A stretch of DNA of 64,000 nucleotides from Candidatus Marinarcus aquaticus (GCF_004116335.1 NZ_PDKN01000001.1:434001-498000), one strand, 5' to 3'; shown: positions 48,473-57,684, numbered from the stretch's first letter. Translations and numbers: made by a program. The notes: generated by a model from the sequence alone, not told the origin.

Positions 48473-49225
48473 TTACAAAATAAGGTCATGTATTGATTCA
48501 AAAGTTTGATTGGGAGTTATTCCTTTTTCTAAGTCTGTCTCACGAAACTTTCCTGTTTTAACAAGTACAGAATAGATACCGGCTTTTTGTGCACCTTCTA
48601 TATCACTTTCGATATCATCGCCTATCATAACACACTCGTTTGGTTGCGCATTTAAAGATGCGGCTGCTAATTGGTAAAACTCTAATGAGGGTTTACCAAT
48701 GAGTTGTGCTTTTTGTCCACTGGCATACTCTAAGGCACTGACAAAACATCCTGCATCAAGGCTGAGTTCATTGTCACTGTCTTTAAAATATCGGTTATTG
48801 GCAATGGCTACAAGTTGTGCACCTTGTTGTAGTCTTCTAAAAGCATGGTTGAGGTTTTTATAACTGAAATTATCTTGTGCATCACCAACAACGACATAGT
48901 TTGTGGGATACTTTTTGAGTGAATCAAAAAAGTGTATGACATTATCTGTCAGTAAAAACTGGGCATTGCTTTGATGTTTTTGTAAAAACATCTTTGTCAT
49001 ATCCAAAGCGGTGATCACTTCATCTTCACAAATATCAAATCCAAACTCTTGAAGTTTTTGAATGACTTGTGCGCCTGTTTTTTGAGTGGTGTTAGTAATA
49101 AAACGAATAGGGTAGTGCTTTTTGATTTTAGCAACGGCTTCAACAGCACCATCTATTGGAGCATCTCCTACATACAATACGCCACCAATATCACACAGAA
49201 CTGCTTTTATATTTTTAGAAAACAT
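48473..49225 (-). CDS. HAD-superfamily hydrolase, NagD/sugar-phosphatase type
   Basis: A 250-aa HAD phosphatase with motif I CDIGGVLYVGDAPIDGA, where the usual DxD second aspartate is replaced (D-I-G), and RFITNTTQKT as motif II. A C2 cap and GKPSLEFYQLAA, then GDDIESDIEGAQKAGI (motif IV), follow. The motif I sequence is that of the TIGR01458-like (LHPP/HDHD2) subgroup. Substrate unassigned. Monocistronic. Confidence 0.82.
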   Translation of the reverse strand: MFSKNIKAVLCDIGGVLYVGDAPIDGAVEAVAKIKKHYPIRFITNTTQKTGAQVIQKLQEFGFDICEDEVITALDMTKMFLQKHQSNAQFLLTDNVIHFFDSLKKYPTNYVVVGDAQDNFSYKNLNHAFRRLQQGAQLVAIANNRYFKDSDNELSLDAGCFVSALEYASGQKAQLIGKPSLEFYQLAAASLNAQPNECVMIGDDIESDIEGAQKAGIYSVLVKTGKFRETDLEKGITPNQTFESIHDLIL

Positions 49226-49303
49226 GCTCTCTCCTTTTATAGAGAAATATCACTATTTTACCACAAGAAAGATTTTTATATTTTAGTTTCATAAATTAAA
49301 ATG

Positions 49304-49332
49304 TTTACATTATTTTTTTCAAAACTTATAAA
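49304..49332 (+). promoter_or_regulatory. Sigma-70 promoter of the small Lys-rich protein gene
   Basis: TTTACA (49304-49309), 17-base spacer, TATAAA (49327-49332). Transcription would begin near 49339, giving a 5' leader of about 73 bases whose first bases are complementary to the ribosome site (see the next entry). Confidence 0.6.
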
Positions 49333-49339
49333 AGCAGTG

Positions 49340-49407
49340 AGCCCTCAATGTATTATAAGCTTCTATTAATACGTAAATAACTATTATTTTAAAAAACAAA
49401 CAGGGCT
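49340..49407 (+). promoter_or_regulatory. Possible Shine-Dalgarno-sequestering pair
   Basis: AGCCCT at 49340-49345, at the predicted 5' end of the transcript, is a perfect complement of AGGGCT at 49402-49407, which holds the only visible ribosome site (AGGG) for ATG 49412. Pairing would hide the site. Confidence 0.4.
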
Positions 49408-49411
49408 AAGC

Positions 49412-49618
49412 ATGGCAAAAAGTCAAAACAACAACAGTGTGAAAAGTTCAAAAGTGGACCTTATTAAACTAGGAAGTAATGCAACTCCCAAAGCATTTAC
49501 AAAAGATACCACAACAGATAAACAAGTCGTCAATGCACGAAAAGCAGCCAGCCAAAACAAAGCCAAAGCGAAGAAAAAAGCCAAAATGGCAAAAGCTTCA
49601 CGAAAAAAAGCGCGATAA
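49412..49618 (+). CDS. Small lysine/alanine-rich basic protein
   Basis: A 68-aa protein with a polar N-terminal half (SQNNNSVKSSKVDLIKLGSN) and a C-terminal run of Lys, Ala and Arg (NKAKAKKKAKMAKASRKKAR). This resembles histone-H1-like or ribosome-associated tails and would be expected to bind nucleic acid. No family recognised. It has its own promoter and precedes mltC by 23 bases. Confidence 0.6.
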   Translation: MAKSQNNNSVKSSKVDLIKLGSNATPKAFTKDTTTDKQVVNARKAASQNKAKAKKKAKMAKASRKKAR

Positions 49619-49641
49619 ACTTCAAGGAGCAGTGAGCGTTA

Positions 49642-50823
49642 ATGAGACGAAAATATCTACTATTGGGCGTTGTTCTTTTTCTTTTTGCAGGGTGTACTGC
49701 AGGAGAGATGCAATCTTTTGCAACCGCCGCTTTAAGCAAAGACCCTTCACAAGCTTTCAAAGTATTAGCTAAAAATAGAGCCATAAGTTATACCGCCAAT
49801 CCCAAAAGACTTAAAAGTGACATACAAAGATTGGCCAACATCGATAAAGTATTTAAAGAGTTCATCAACAGTATCTCAAAAGAGTGGGGCGAAGAGAATG
49901 TTGAAGTGCCCAAACAAAAAGAGTATGTTAAATATATAGAGAACTATAAAAGCAGGGCGTTGATTGACTTTGACAATGGCATAGTTACAGTAGAAACACT
50001 TGAAGACAAAGAGCCTCAAAAGAGCCTTAAAAATGCCATTACCACCACTCTTTTGCTTCCTGATGATCCACGTGCAGTTGATTTGTTTGGGGCATCAAAA
50101 GTGAAACTGGGTGCTACTCCTTATCTTTTAGGGGAAGTCAAAGATGATCAAAATAAAAATATACGATATGAGTGGAGAGCTAAAAGATATGCAGATATTT
50201 TGCTAAAAAACAACTACAAACAAAAAACAATCACCAACAGTGGTAAAAAACAAACCGTCTCTTATGTTACGATTCCCATGGTAAAAGACCATGCCAATGT
50301 ACGAGTGGCAAAGTTTAAACCCTATGTTCAAAAATATGCCAAACGCTTTAACGTGAGCGAAAACCTTGTGTATGCCATCATTCAAACAGAGAGCAACTTC
50401 AACCAGTTTGCAGTCAGTAACGTCGGAGCCATTGGCTTGATGCAAGTTGTGCCAAACAGTGCAGGGAAAGATGCATATCGACATGCGAAGGGAAAAAACA
50501 TTACCCCTTCAAGAGACTATCTTTTTAACCCAGCCAATAACATAGAACTTGGCAGTGCCTATTTACAAATACTCAATGAAAAGTATCTTGATGCAATTCA
50601 AAACCCAATCTCACGAGAGTACTGTGTCATCAGTGCTTACAACACGGGAAGTGGAAATGTCTTAAAAACGTTTAGTTCCAACCGTACAACCGCAGCTAAT
50701 ATCATCAACCAAAAGAAACCATCCGAAGTGTATGAGATACTGCGAACCAAACTTCCATACACGGAGACCAGACGCTATTTGTATAAAGTGGTCAACTACA
50801 AAAAAGAGTTTGTCAATATCTAA
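49642..50823 (+). CDS. mltC: Membrane-bound lytic murein transglycosylase C
   Basis: A 393-aa outer-membrane lipoprotein (lipobox LFLFAGC) that cleaves peptidoglycan glycan strands with 1,6-anhydro product. A DUF3393-type N-terminal domain (about 55-200) precedes the SLT domain, which has the catalytic Glu in AIIQTESNFNQFAVSNVGAIGLMQVVP and the later ISAYNTGSGNV motif. Its length is close to E. coli MltC (359). Confidence 0.92.
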   Translation: MRRKYLLLGVVLFLFAGCTAGEMQSFATAALSKDPSQAFKVLAKNRAISYTANPKRLKSDIQRLANIDKVFKEFINSISKEWGEENVEVPKQKEYVKYIENYKSRALIDFDNGIVTVETLEDKEPQKSLKNAITTTLLLPDDPRAVDLFGASKVKLGATPYLLGEVKDDQNKNIRYEWRAKRYADILLKNNYKQKTITNSGKKQTVSYVTIPMVKDHANVRVAKFKPYVQKYAKRFNVSENLVYAIIQTESNFNQFAVSNVGAIGLMQVVPNSAGKDAYRHAKGKNITPSRDYLFNPANNIELGSAYLQILNEKYLDAIQNPISREYCVISAYNTGSGNVLKTFSSNRTTAANIINQKKPSEVYEILRTKLPYTETRRYLYKVVNYKKEFVNI

Positions 50824-50934
50824 AAGAGCAACGCTAAATTACAAACTGCAATATATTTTACTTCTTTTCTTGTTTTAAGCTATACTGTTTTAAATATAAC
50901 AGAGGTTAGCCCCATTAAAACAAAGGAAAGAAAC

Positions 50935-51264
50935 GTGAATGGAAACATAGAAGTCACCTACAAAGTTGTCAATCAAAATGATTTAAACCTAACAATAACA
51001 CTGCAAGAGCTTTTGAAAAATGACAAAATCATCAAAGCTATTAAGTCAGAGTTTGCCAAAGGGTATCGAAACATTGAACTTAAAACAGACTCAGAACTCT
51101 CAGACAAATTCAGACTGGAAACCACCAAAGAGCACCACAGCTTCACCGTACAAAAAGATGATTTTGCAGATATTATGTCCTTAGCAGAAGAGGATGCCAC
51201 AAGTAAAAAGCTGCTTAAAAAAGAGTGTCTGGTGGAATTGGTCGATATTAAAACGTTGGATTAA
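50935..51264 (+). CDS. Hypothetical protein
   Basis: A 109-aa soluble acidic protein (MNGNIEVTYKVVNQNDLNLTITLQELL...) with no motif that I recognise. It begins at a GTG at 50935, 9 bases after AAAGGAAAG. A single gene ahead of the DEAD-box helicase gene, with a 57-base gap. Confidence 0.65.
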   Translation: MNGNIEVTYKVVNQNDLNLTITLQELLKNDKIIKAIKSEFAKGYRNIELKTDSELSDKFRLETTKEHHSFTVQKDDFADIMSLAEEDATSKKLLKKECLVELVDIKTLD

Positions 51265-51321
51265 ATCAACCCTGAAGTGAAAGTTCCCTACAATTCTTTT
51301 ATTCAAATGACAGGAGTGGGT

Positions 51322-52539
51322 ATGCCCTTTTCAAACCTTCAGCTTTCACCTTTTTTATTAGAAGCAATCACTGAGAGTGGTTACAGCAATCCCACCCCTA
51401 TTCAAGAAAAAGTCATTCCACTTGTTCTAAAGGGCTGTGACATGATGGCACAAGCTCAAACAGGCAGTGGGAAAACGGCCTCTTTTGTTTTGCCCCTTAT
51501 TGAAAGCATACTTAAAAACAAAGCCAAAGGAAAAGCAAAGATTAAAGCGTTGGTGTTAACTCCAACCAGAGAGCTCACTCTCCAAGTGGCACAGACATTT
51601 AAGATGTTTACACAAGATGTAAAGGTTGTGAGCATCATTGGTGGGGAGAGCATTGGTGAGCAACTGCTTGAGATACAAAAAGGGTGCGATGTGGTAGTAG
51701 CCACGTCAGGGCGTCTTTTAGATGTCTTAAGTAAAAAGCAGATGAACCTCTCCTTTTTAGACTTCTTTGTCTTAGATGAAGCCGATAAGATGTTAAATCA
51801 AGGTTTTTCTGAAGAGTTGGACAGTATTTTAGAGCAAATCCCAAGCAAACGTCAAAATCTGATGTTCTCTGCCACCTATCCACCTAAGATAGTCACTATT
51901 GCTCAAAAGATTTCTAAAAATGCTGTGAAAGTGAACATCGAAGATGAAACTCCAACCGTAGAGAACATCACTCAAAGAGTCATTGAAGTGAACAAAGCCA
52001 ACCGAAGTGCACTTTTACGAAAGATTATTAAAGAGCAACAACTTAAAAGTGTGTTGGTGTTTATGTCTACAAAAAGAGCGAGTGAGAACATTGCTCAAAA
52101 GTTCAGAAATCATGGGTTTAAAGCCTACTCTTTTCATGGTGATTTAGAACAAGAGGAGCGAAATCTAACGCTTAGGGATTTTAAAAATGCAGACATCGAA
52201 ATTCTTTTTGCAACCGATATTGCGGCACGAGGATTGCACATCGAAGATATTGCTTGCGTGGTGAACTTTGACTTGCCCCGTTCAGCTTCTGATTATATCC
52301 ATAGAATTGGACGAACCGGACGATCAGGTAAAAAAGGATTGGCGATATCGTTTATTGATTATGATGATTTTGAACACTTTAAACTCATAGAAAAACGGTG
52401 CGAAGTGAAGCTTCAACGAGAACAAATAGAGGGTTTTGAACTGCAAGGAAGTGCCCCTGCAAAGAAAAAAGGCAGTGCTCCCGTAAAAGGGAAACGAAAA
52501 AGCAAAAAAGACAAACTGCGTGAAAAACAAGCAAAATAG
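51322..52539 (+). CDS. DEAD-box RNA helicase (RhlE-like)
   Basis: A 405-aa RNA helicase with the full motif set: Q motif (FLLEAITESGYSNPTPIQ), AQTGSGKT, PTRELTLQVA, ATSGRLLD, VLDEADKML, SATYP, ATDIAARGLHIEDI and HRIGRTGRSGKKG. A basic tail (APAKKKGSAPVKGKRKSKKDK) is likely to bind RNA. It is probably involved in ribosome assembly or mRNA turnover. ATG 51322 follows AGGAG; the frame extends upstream without a site. Confidence 0.93.
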   Translation: MPFSNLQLSPFLLEAITESGYSNPTPIQEKVIPLVLKGCDMMAQAQTGSGKTASFVLPLIESILKNKAKGKAKIKALVLTPTRELTLQVAQTFKMFTQDVKVVSIIGGESIGEQLLEIQKGCDVVVATSGRLLDVLSKKQMNLSFLDFFVLDEADKMLNQGFSEELDSILEQIPSKRQNLMFSATYPPKIVTIAQKISKNAVKVNIEDETPTVENITQRVIEVNKANRSALLRKIIKEQQLKSVLVFMSTKRASENIAQKFRNHGFKAYSFHGDLEQEERNLTLRDFKNADIEILFATDIAARGLHIEDIACVVNFDLPRSASDYIHRIGRTGRSGKKGLAISFIDYDDFEHFKLIEKRCEVKLQREQIEGFELQGSAPAKKKGSAPVKGKRKSKKDKLREKQAK

Positions 52540-52543
52540 TTCT

Positions 52544-52801
52544 ATGTCTTACTACGTTTATATTTTAAAGTGTTGTGATGGAACTCTCTACACAGGCATT
52601 GCAAAAGATGTGCAAAAGCGTTTAGAAGAGCATAATTCAAGCCAAAAAGGTGCCAAGTATACTAAGGCCAGACGTCCCGTAAAACTGCTTTACAGTGAAA
52701 GCTCAAAGGACAGAAGCAGTGCTTCAAAACGTGAGTATGAAATTAAGAAGCTTTCACGAACTCAAAAGTGTGCACTGATTCAAAGAAGTGAATCTGTTTG
52801 A
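52544..52801 (+). CDS. GIY-YIG domain protein (YhbQ-like)
   Basis: An 85-aa single GIY-YIG nuclease-like domain: YYVYILKCCDGTLYTGIAKDVQKRLEEHN, with the family pattern YxVY..YTG and the Arg and His positions, and ARRPVKLLYSE. Members of this UPF0213/YhbQ group have weak or uncertain nuclease activity. It starts 5 bases after the helicase stop. The ATG at 52544 is chosen; the frame extends into the helicase gene. Confidence 0.85.
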   Translation: MSYYVYILKCCDGTLYTGIAKDVQKRLEEHNSSQKGAKYTKARRPVKLLYSESSKDRSSASKREYEIKKLSRTQKCALIQRSESV

Positions 52802-52907
52802 TGACAAACTAGTAAAACGTAGGTTCATGAGACTTTAAGCCTGAAAACATATAATCCTTCATATCAGACAGTATTAAACCATCATTAAAAAAAATAAAAG
52901 AATTTAT

Positions 52908-54227
52908 ATGAACGTAACAAAAGCTAAAATATCATCTATTTTTTTTCAATATTCCATACCTTCAGTGTTGGGAATGTTGGCCATTTCATCTGCAAGTATT
53001 GTGGATGGTTTTTTTATAGGAAATTATGTCGGTAATCGTGGACTTGCTGCTATTAATATCAGTTTTCCTGTTTTCTCTTTTTTATTTGGTTTTGCATTGA
53101 TGTTATCTGTGGGTAGTAGTGTTGTATCGGGCAAATTTATTGGTGAAGGGAAGCTTTACAATGCTTCGGTGGTTTTCAGTAAAACCATAATAAGTATCAC
53201 TCTTTTTAGTTTTTTAACGTGTACGATTTTGTTTTTAAATATTGAGACCCTCTTGCATCTTTTGGGTGCCAATAAAGAGTTGACTCCCATTGCCATAGAG
53301 TATTTATCGGTTATGTTGATATTTATTCCTTTTTTGATGATTGGTGTGGTTTTAGACTATTTTGTAAGAGTCGATAACCGACCTAATCTTGCTTTTGTAG
53401 CTTTGCTTTTAAGTGCTCTTATTAATGTGGTTTTAGATTGGTTTATGATTGTCTATTTAGAAAAAGGCATCTTTGGGGCGGCATTGGCAACGGGGATTTC
53501 TCAGCTGACTTTGTTGGTCACTCTTTTACCTCACTTTTTTTCACAAAAAGCAACGTTACAGTTTGTAAAACCTGCGGGGAATTACATTCAAATCATCAAA
53601 GCGTGTTACAATGGAACATCAGAGTTTGTCAATGAAATCTCAGTAGGCATAACCACTTTGATTTTTAACTATGTGATGATACAAAATTTTGACATAGAAG
53701 GGATTGCTGCATTTACGGTGATTAATTATCTTTTAATGATTGGCATCATGATCAGTTTTGGTATCAGTGACTCTTTGCAACCCATTATCAGCAAAAACTT
53801 TGGTGCAAAAAAATATACAAGAATAGATGCGTTTTTAAAATTGGCGTTTAGGTCTACAAGTTTAGTGGGAGTCGTTATGATTGCGCTGTTGCTGTTTTTA
53901 CCTGAAACCTTAGCCAATATCTTTTTAGAAGACAACAATCTTGGCACAAAACAAATTGTTTTAAACTTTACTCTTTTTATATGGGTGGCTTTTCTTTTTA
54001 ACGGCAGAAACTTGGTCATTTCAGCATATTTAACAGCAATGCATAAACCTTTGGCTTCAATGCTTATAGCACTTTCTCGAAGTCTTGTTTTTCCTGTGAT
54101 TTTTATTCTTACGCTCCCTTTTGCATTTGGTGATAATGGAATATTTATGGCCATTCCTTTGGCAGAAGCATTGACTTTTGTAATTGCAACTGTTTTATTA
54201 AGTCAGTCTCAAAAGTTTGGAAAATAA
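52908..54227 (+). CDS. MATE family efflux transporter
   Basis: A 439-aa membrane exporter with about twelve hydrophobic helices. The N-terminal half reads FFQYSIPSVLGMLAISSASIVDGFFIGNYVGNRGLAAINISFPVF, typical of MATE cation- or H+-driven drug/metabolite exporters (DinF/NorM-like). The second half repeats the pattern (ITTLIFNYVMIQNF...ISDSLQPIISKNFGAK). Substrate unknown. Monocistronic, with a hairpin between it and the convergent gene. Confidence 0.9.
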   Translation: MNVTKAKISSIFFQYSIPSVLGMLAISSASIVDGFFIGNYVGNRGLAAINISFPVFSFLFGFALMLSVGSSVVSGKFIGEGKLYNASVVFSKTIISITLFSFLTCTILFLNIETLLHLLGANKELTPIAIEYLSVMLIFIPFLMIGVVLDYFVRVDNRPNLAFVALLLSALINVVLDWFMIVYLEKGIFGAALATGISQLTLLVTLLPHFFSQKATLQFVKPAGNYIQIIKACYNGTSEFVNEISVGITTLIFNYVMIQNFDIEGIAAFTVINYLLMIGIMISFGISDSLQPIISKNFGAKKYTRIDAFLKLAFRSTSLVGVVMIALLLFLPETLANIFLEDNNLGTKQIVLNFTLFIWVAFLFNGRNLVISAYLTAMHKPLASMLIALSRSLVFPVIFILTLPFAFGDNGIFMAIPLAEALTFVIATVLLSQSQKFGK

Positions 54228-54254
54228 AAAATGAAGTTGAATGAGTGAGTTGTG

Positions 54255-54283
54255 CTCTCTCACCTATGAAAGGTAAGGGAGAG
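54255..54283. terminator. Hairpin between convergent genes
   Basis: CTCTCTC / GGGAGAG (one T-G pair), continued by ACCT / AGGT around a 5-base loop, with two unpaired A on the 3' side. It lies between the MATE gene and the convergent hypothetical gene. There is no T run, so termination is only suggested by position. Confidence 0.4.
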
Positions 54284-54294
54284 GCAAAGAGTGA

Positions 54295-54732
54295 TTAAAG
54301 TTCAGTTTTGGCTAAGAGTGCTTTCATCAGTTCAGCTTTATTTTGTAGTTCAGCATAGCCATTATCTTTTATCCAGTTTTCAATAAACTCTGTTTTATGA
54401 GCGAGTTCTTTTTGTTTGTACGATTCTGCTTCTGCTTCTACGTCCCAATTTCCATTTTTATCAAAAAATAATTCTTGAGCATGAACACCCTCTATTATAA
54501 TTTTGGCTGGTACCATTCTGTTAAAGATGTTATAAGTGAATCCATCAAGTGCGACGGATGTGGTAGGTGGAGGAGGGGACTTTTCAGTGCTTACAACATT
54601 CATTTTTTCTTCGAAGCCAGAGAGTTCTTTCGGTGTTTTGACATCAAGTTCCATGGGATTTTCTTCAGTGGTTACGACCTTACTAAAAAACCCCGTATTA
54701 AAACTATCAACGATATCGTTAATTGAAGACAT
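54295..54732 (-). CDS. Hypothetical protein
   Basis: A 145-aa soluble protein with a low-complexity linker (SPPPPTTS, about residues 52-59) between an N-terminal acidic part and a C-terminal helical part (HKTEFIENWIKDNGYAELQNKAELMKALLAK). No signal peptide and no family recognised. SD AAAGGAG is placed correctly for ATG 54732. Convergent with the MATE gene. Confidence 0.65.
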   Translation of the reverse strand: MSSINDIVDSFNTGFFSKVVTTEENPMELDVKTPKELSGFEEKMNVVSTEKSPPPPTTSVALDGFTYNIFNRMVPAKIIIEGVHAQELFFDKNGNWDVEAEAESYKQKELAHKTEFIENWIKDNGYAELQNKAELMKALLAKTEL

Positions 54733-54968
54733 AAGAGACTCCTTTTATTACATTGTTACAAAATTATAGCAAAATAAACTTAAATCAGATTTACAATCAT
54801 CCATTTATAGGCACTTGAACAAAAAAGAAGTAAGGTAAAAACGTCACATATCTTTTAAATGTTGTCTAAAATGAGTGACTTTAAGTGCTTTATTTATACA
54901 ATACAGATTTAATAAACAGTTCGCTTTAAAATAAAATCGACACCAAGAAAATCAAACAGGAAATACTC

Positions 54969-55025
54969 ATGATTTACAAACAATCCCCTTTATACGCTCG
55001 TTTAAAAGTAAGCGTAAATAAATGA
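54969..55025 (+). CDS. Small upstream reading frame, coupled to the next gene
   Basis: An 18-codon frame (MIYKQSPLYARLKVSVNK) preceded by CAGGAAA at 54956-54962. Its TGA overlaps the ATG of the DUF1566-like gene (ATGA). The layout suggests a leader peptide or translational coupling; it could also be chance. The rest of the gap back to 54733 shows no gene. Confidence 0.35.
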   Translation: MIYKQSPLYARLKVSVNK

Positions 55026-55516
55026 AACAAGTATTGTTTTTTTGCTTCATGTTAAACACACTGCTTTTATCCAAGTGTGATACCGTAGATAGATCACGTT
55101 TTACGCTTATGGGAGAACACGTATATGATAAAAAGACACAATTGACGTGGATGCGATGCAGTGTTGGCAGTCAATGGAAAGAGGGGATTGGTTGTCAACA
55201 GATGCCAAAACTCATGAGTTTTTATGAAGCAAAAGAGGTTGAAAGCCGTTTAAAAAGTCAATGGCGTATTCCCACAATCGAAGAGTTGGAAACTATTTTT
55301 CTTGTTCAGTGTGAAAAAGATGCAATAAACACAACACTCTTTCCTGATATAAAACGTTTAGAGAGTTTTGCACCTTATTGGAGTACTACATCTGTCAAAC
55401 AATTGCCTTATTTAATCTATTATATTGATTTTATTGATAAAAACATAGATGCACACAGCAAAGGTTTTTCGATGTTCCTTCGTTTGGTCAAAAGCAATGA
55501 GTCCCATAAACAATGA
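55022..55516 (+). CDS. DUF1566 (Lcl C-terminal) domain secreted protein
   Basis: A 164-aa exported protein. The signal peptide (VLFFCFMLNTLLLSKC) may end in a lipobox-like LLSKC. The body has the DUF1566/Lcl pattern: VYDKKTQLTWMRCSVGSQW, EAKEVESRLKSQWRIPTIEELETI, then APYWSTTSV and GFSMFLRLVK. Function unknown; members are often surface-associated. The next gene starts 4 bases before its stop. Confidence 0.75.
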   Translation: MKQVLFFCFMLNTLLLSKCDTVDRSRFTLMGEHVYDKKTQLTWMRCSVGSQWKEGIGCQQMPKLMSFYEAKEVESRLKSQWRIPTIEELETIFLVQCEKDAINTTLFPDIKRLESFAPYWSTTSVKQLPYLIYYIDFIDKNIDAHSKGFSMFLRLVKSNESHKQ

Positions 55517-56130
55517 CTAAGTTACTTTGTCTTTTCTTTTTCGTTTGTAATCCTTATTTGTACGCGTACAGTGAGTTGTATGAATCAGATTTGTACTATT
55601 TAGATAAAAATGAAGTGCTGTTATATAAGATTTTAAATTGGTGGGGCATTGAATCTCATGAAGAGAGTACCGAGTTTTGTTTTAACAGTATTAAAGTCAG
55701 GAGCAATAAAACCCTTCAGGTAAGCTATGATACGCAATTAAAGACATTAAAAATAGATTCAAAAAAGAAGTTTGCGCATTTGCTCTCTGTTTTTGAGAAC
55801 AAGCATGTGTATTTAAAAAATGAATACATCAATAGCAACTATTTTCAAAAAGTCAAAGCAGAAAATATTCAAAAAATCAATACGATGCATTTAAAAAATG
55901 TCACTGTGAATGAATATGAAAAAATCAAAAAAAATCAAAAGAATCTGGCTTTTGAACTTGAAGGTAAAGTGGCAGGATTACTCTCTGGCAGTGGTAAACT
56001 CTCGCTTCATAGAAACGGTGATTTTCTACGTTCATGTCCACACAAAGAGAAAGAGACATTTGATATTGTTTTTAAGCTTTTAAATATAAAAACAAAAGAA
56101 GTTGTGGCTCAATATCTTTTAAAAGAGTAA
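55513..56130 (+). CDS. Hypothetical exported protein
   Basis: A 205-aa protein with a short N-terminal signal-like hydrophobic segment (KLLCLFFFVCNPYLYAYS) and a beta-rich remainder with many Lys and Asn. No family recognised. It overlaps the DUF1566-like gene (ATGA) and is probably made with it; the pair may be an envelope module. Confidence 0.6.
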   Translation: MTKLLCLFFFVCNPYLYAYSELYESDLYYLDKNEVLLYKILNWWGIESHEESTEFCFNSIKVRSNKTLQVSYDTQLKTLKIDSKKKFAHLLSVFENKHVYLKNEYINSNYFQKVKAENIQKINTMHLKNVTVNEYEKIKKNQKNLAFELEGKVAGLLSGSGKLSLHRNGDFLRSCPHKEKETFDIVFKLLNIKTKEVVAQYLLKE

Positions 56131-56272
56131 GGGAAATAAACAACTCTCAATTTTGATTTAAATGCGTATAAGTTAGAATTAAAAAGTTTGAACAATAATT
56201 GCCATAAAGAAACAGTGTAAGAGTGATTCAAAGATAAGTTAACAAATACAAACAAATATATAGGAACAAAAA

Positions 56273-57049
56273 ATGGATTATTTAAATATCAACAAAGAAG
56301 CATGGAACAGTAGAACAAAAGTACATATAAAATCGAAGTTTTATGATATAGAAGCGTTTAAAAAAGGGAAATGCTCATTAAACCCGATAGAACTGAAACA
56401 ACTAAGTGATGTCCAAGGAAAGTCTTTATTGCATCTGCAATGCCATTTTGGACAAGACAGTTTGTCTTGGGTCAGATTAGGAGCCCACGTTACGGGAGTA
56501 GATATCTCTTCTGAAGCCATAAAAGAGGCAAATGCACTCAAAGAGTCTTTGGGATTGGATGCCACTTTTATAGAAAGTGATGTCTGTACGTTTGGACAAA
56601 AGAATAAACAGCAATTTGATATTGTATTTACTTCGTATGGTGTGTTATCTTGGTTGGAAAACTTAAATGATTGGGCACAAACCATTGCCAATGCTTTAAA
56701 AACGGATGGGGAATTTCATCTAGTAGAGTTTCATCCCTTTTTTGATATCTTATCGGGCTATTCTTATTTTCCCAAGAGTACTCCTGATATTGAGCAAGAG
56801 GGTACGTATACAGAAAACTGCGATGGTACAGCCTCTGCGATTGTTACGTGGTCTCACTCATTGAGTGAAGTAACTACTGCTTTGATCAATGCAGGATTAC
56901 GCATTGAGTCTTTTTGTGAGTACCCGTATAGTCCATATAATTGTTTTGAGGGCTTAGAGTTTGTACCAAATTTTGGGTATCAGATGTTACACAAAGGGCA
57001 ACAGGTTCCTTTGGTGTACTCAATTAAAGCAAAGAGAGTTGCACATTAA
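56273..57049 (+). CDS. Class I SAM-dependent methyltransferase
   Basis: A 258-aa soluble enzyme. Motif I reads LLHLQCHFGQDSLSWVRLGAHVTGVDISSEAI, with the acidic ribose-binding Asp in GVD. Motif II/III segments are FDIVFTSYGVLSWLENLNDW and HLVEFHPFFDILSG. It resembles small UbiE-like methyltransferases of unknown substrate. ATATAGGAAC precedes ATG 56273. A LysE-family exporter follows 17 bases later. Confidence 0.85.
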   Translation: MDYLNINKEAWNSRTKVHIKSKFYDIEAFKKGKCSLNPIELKQLSDVQGKSLLHLQCHFGQDSLSWVRLGAHVTGVDISSEAIKEANALKESLGLDATFIESDVCTFGQKNKQQFDIVFTSYGVLSWLENLNDWAQTIANALKTDGEFHLVEFHPFFDILSGYSYFPKSTPDIEQEGTYTENCDGTASAIVTWSHSLSEVTTALINAGLRIESFCEYPYSPYNCFEGLEFVPNFGYQMLHKGQQVPLVYSIKAKRVAH

Positions 57050-57066
57050 ATATTGAGGAGTTGATG

Positions 57067-57684
57067 ATGGTTTCAATGCAGTTTTTACTCACTTCTTTGG
57101 TGGTGGTTCTTATCCCAGGTACGGGTGTATTATACACTGTATCAGCAGGTCTGTTTTTAGGTAAAAAAGCCAGTGTTTATGCTGCACTTGGTTGTACGTT
57201 TGGTATTGTTCCATCATTGCTTGCAAGTGTTTTGGGCTTAGCGGCTATTTTTCATACAAGTGTATTGGCGTTTCAAGTTATAAAATATCTGGGAGTGGTT
57301 TATTTGCTCTATCTTGCATGGATAATGTGGCGTTCATCCTCTTCTTTTGTTTTGGATGAAAACAGAAATAAAACCAACGGTGTCTCTATTGCTATAAAAG
57401 GTTTTTTAATTAATATATTAAACCCCAAACTCTCTGTTTTTTTTCTGGCTTTTCTCCCTCAATTTGTTTCAACAACTCAACAAGACCCACTTTGGGAGAT
57501 GCTTTTGTTGGGAGCTATTTTTATGTTGATGACATTGGTTGTATTTATTGTGTATGGTTTTATGGCAGGTTATTTCAGTCAACTGCTTCTTCGTTCTGAA
57601 AAATTGACATCAGCTATTCAAAAGTTTTTTGCTGGCAGTTTTGCAGTGTTGGGGTTAAAGTTGGCTTTTAGCGAACATCGATGA
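57067..57684 (+). CDS. LysE family translocator
   Basis: A 205-aa inner-membrane exporter with six hydrophobic helices. Characteristic segments are VVVLIPGTGVLYTVSAGLFLGKKASVYAALGCTFGI and GFLINILNPKLSVFFLAFLPQFV. The family exports amino acids or homoserine-lactone-like compounds (RhtB type). ATG 57067 is chosen 6 bases after GAGGAG; a TTG and another ATG lie just upstream. It may be co-transcribed with the methyltransferase. Confidence 0.88.
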   Translation: MVSMQFLLTSLVVVLIPGTGVLYTVSAGLFLGKKASVYAALGCTFGIVPSLLASVLGLAAIFHTSVLAFQVIKYLGVVYLLYLAWIMWRSSSSFVLDENRNKTNGVSIAIKGFLINILNPKLSVFFLAFLPQFVSTTQQDPLWEMLLLGAIFMLMTLVVFIVYGFMAGYFSQLLLRSEKLTSAIQKFFAGSFAVLGLKLAFSEHR

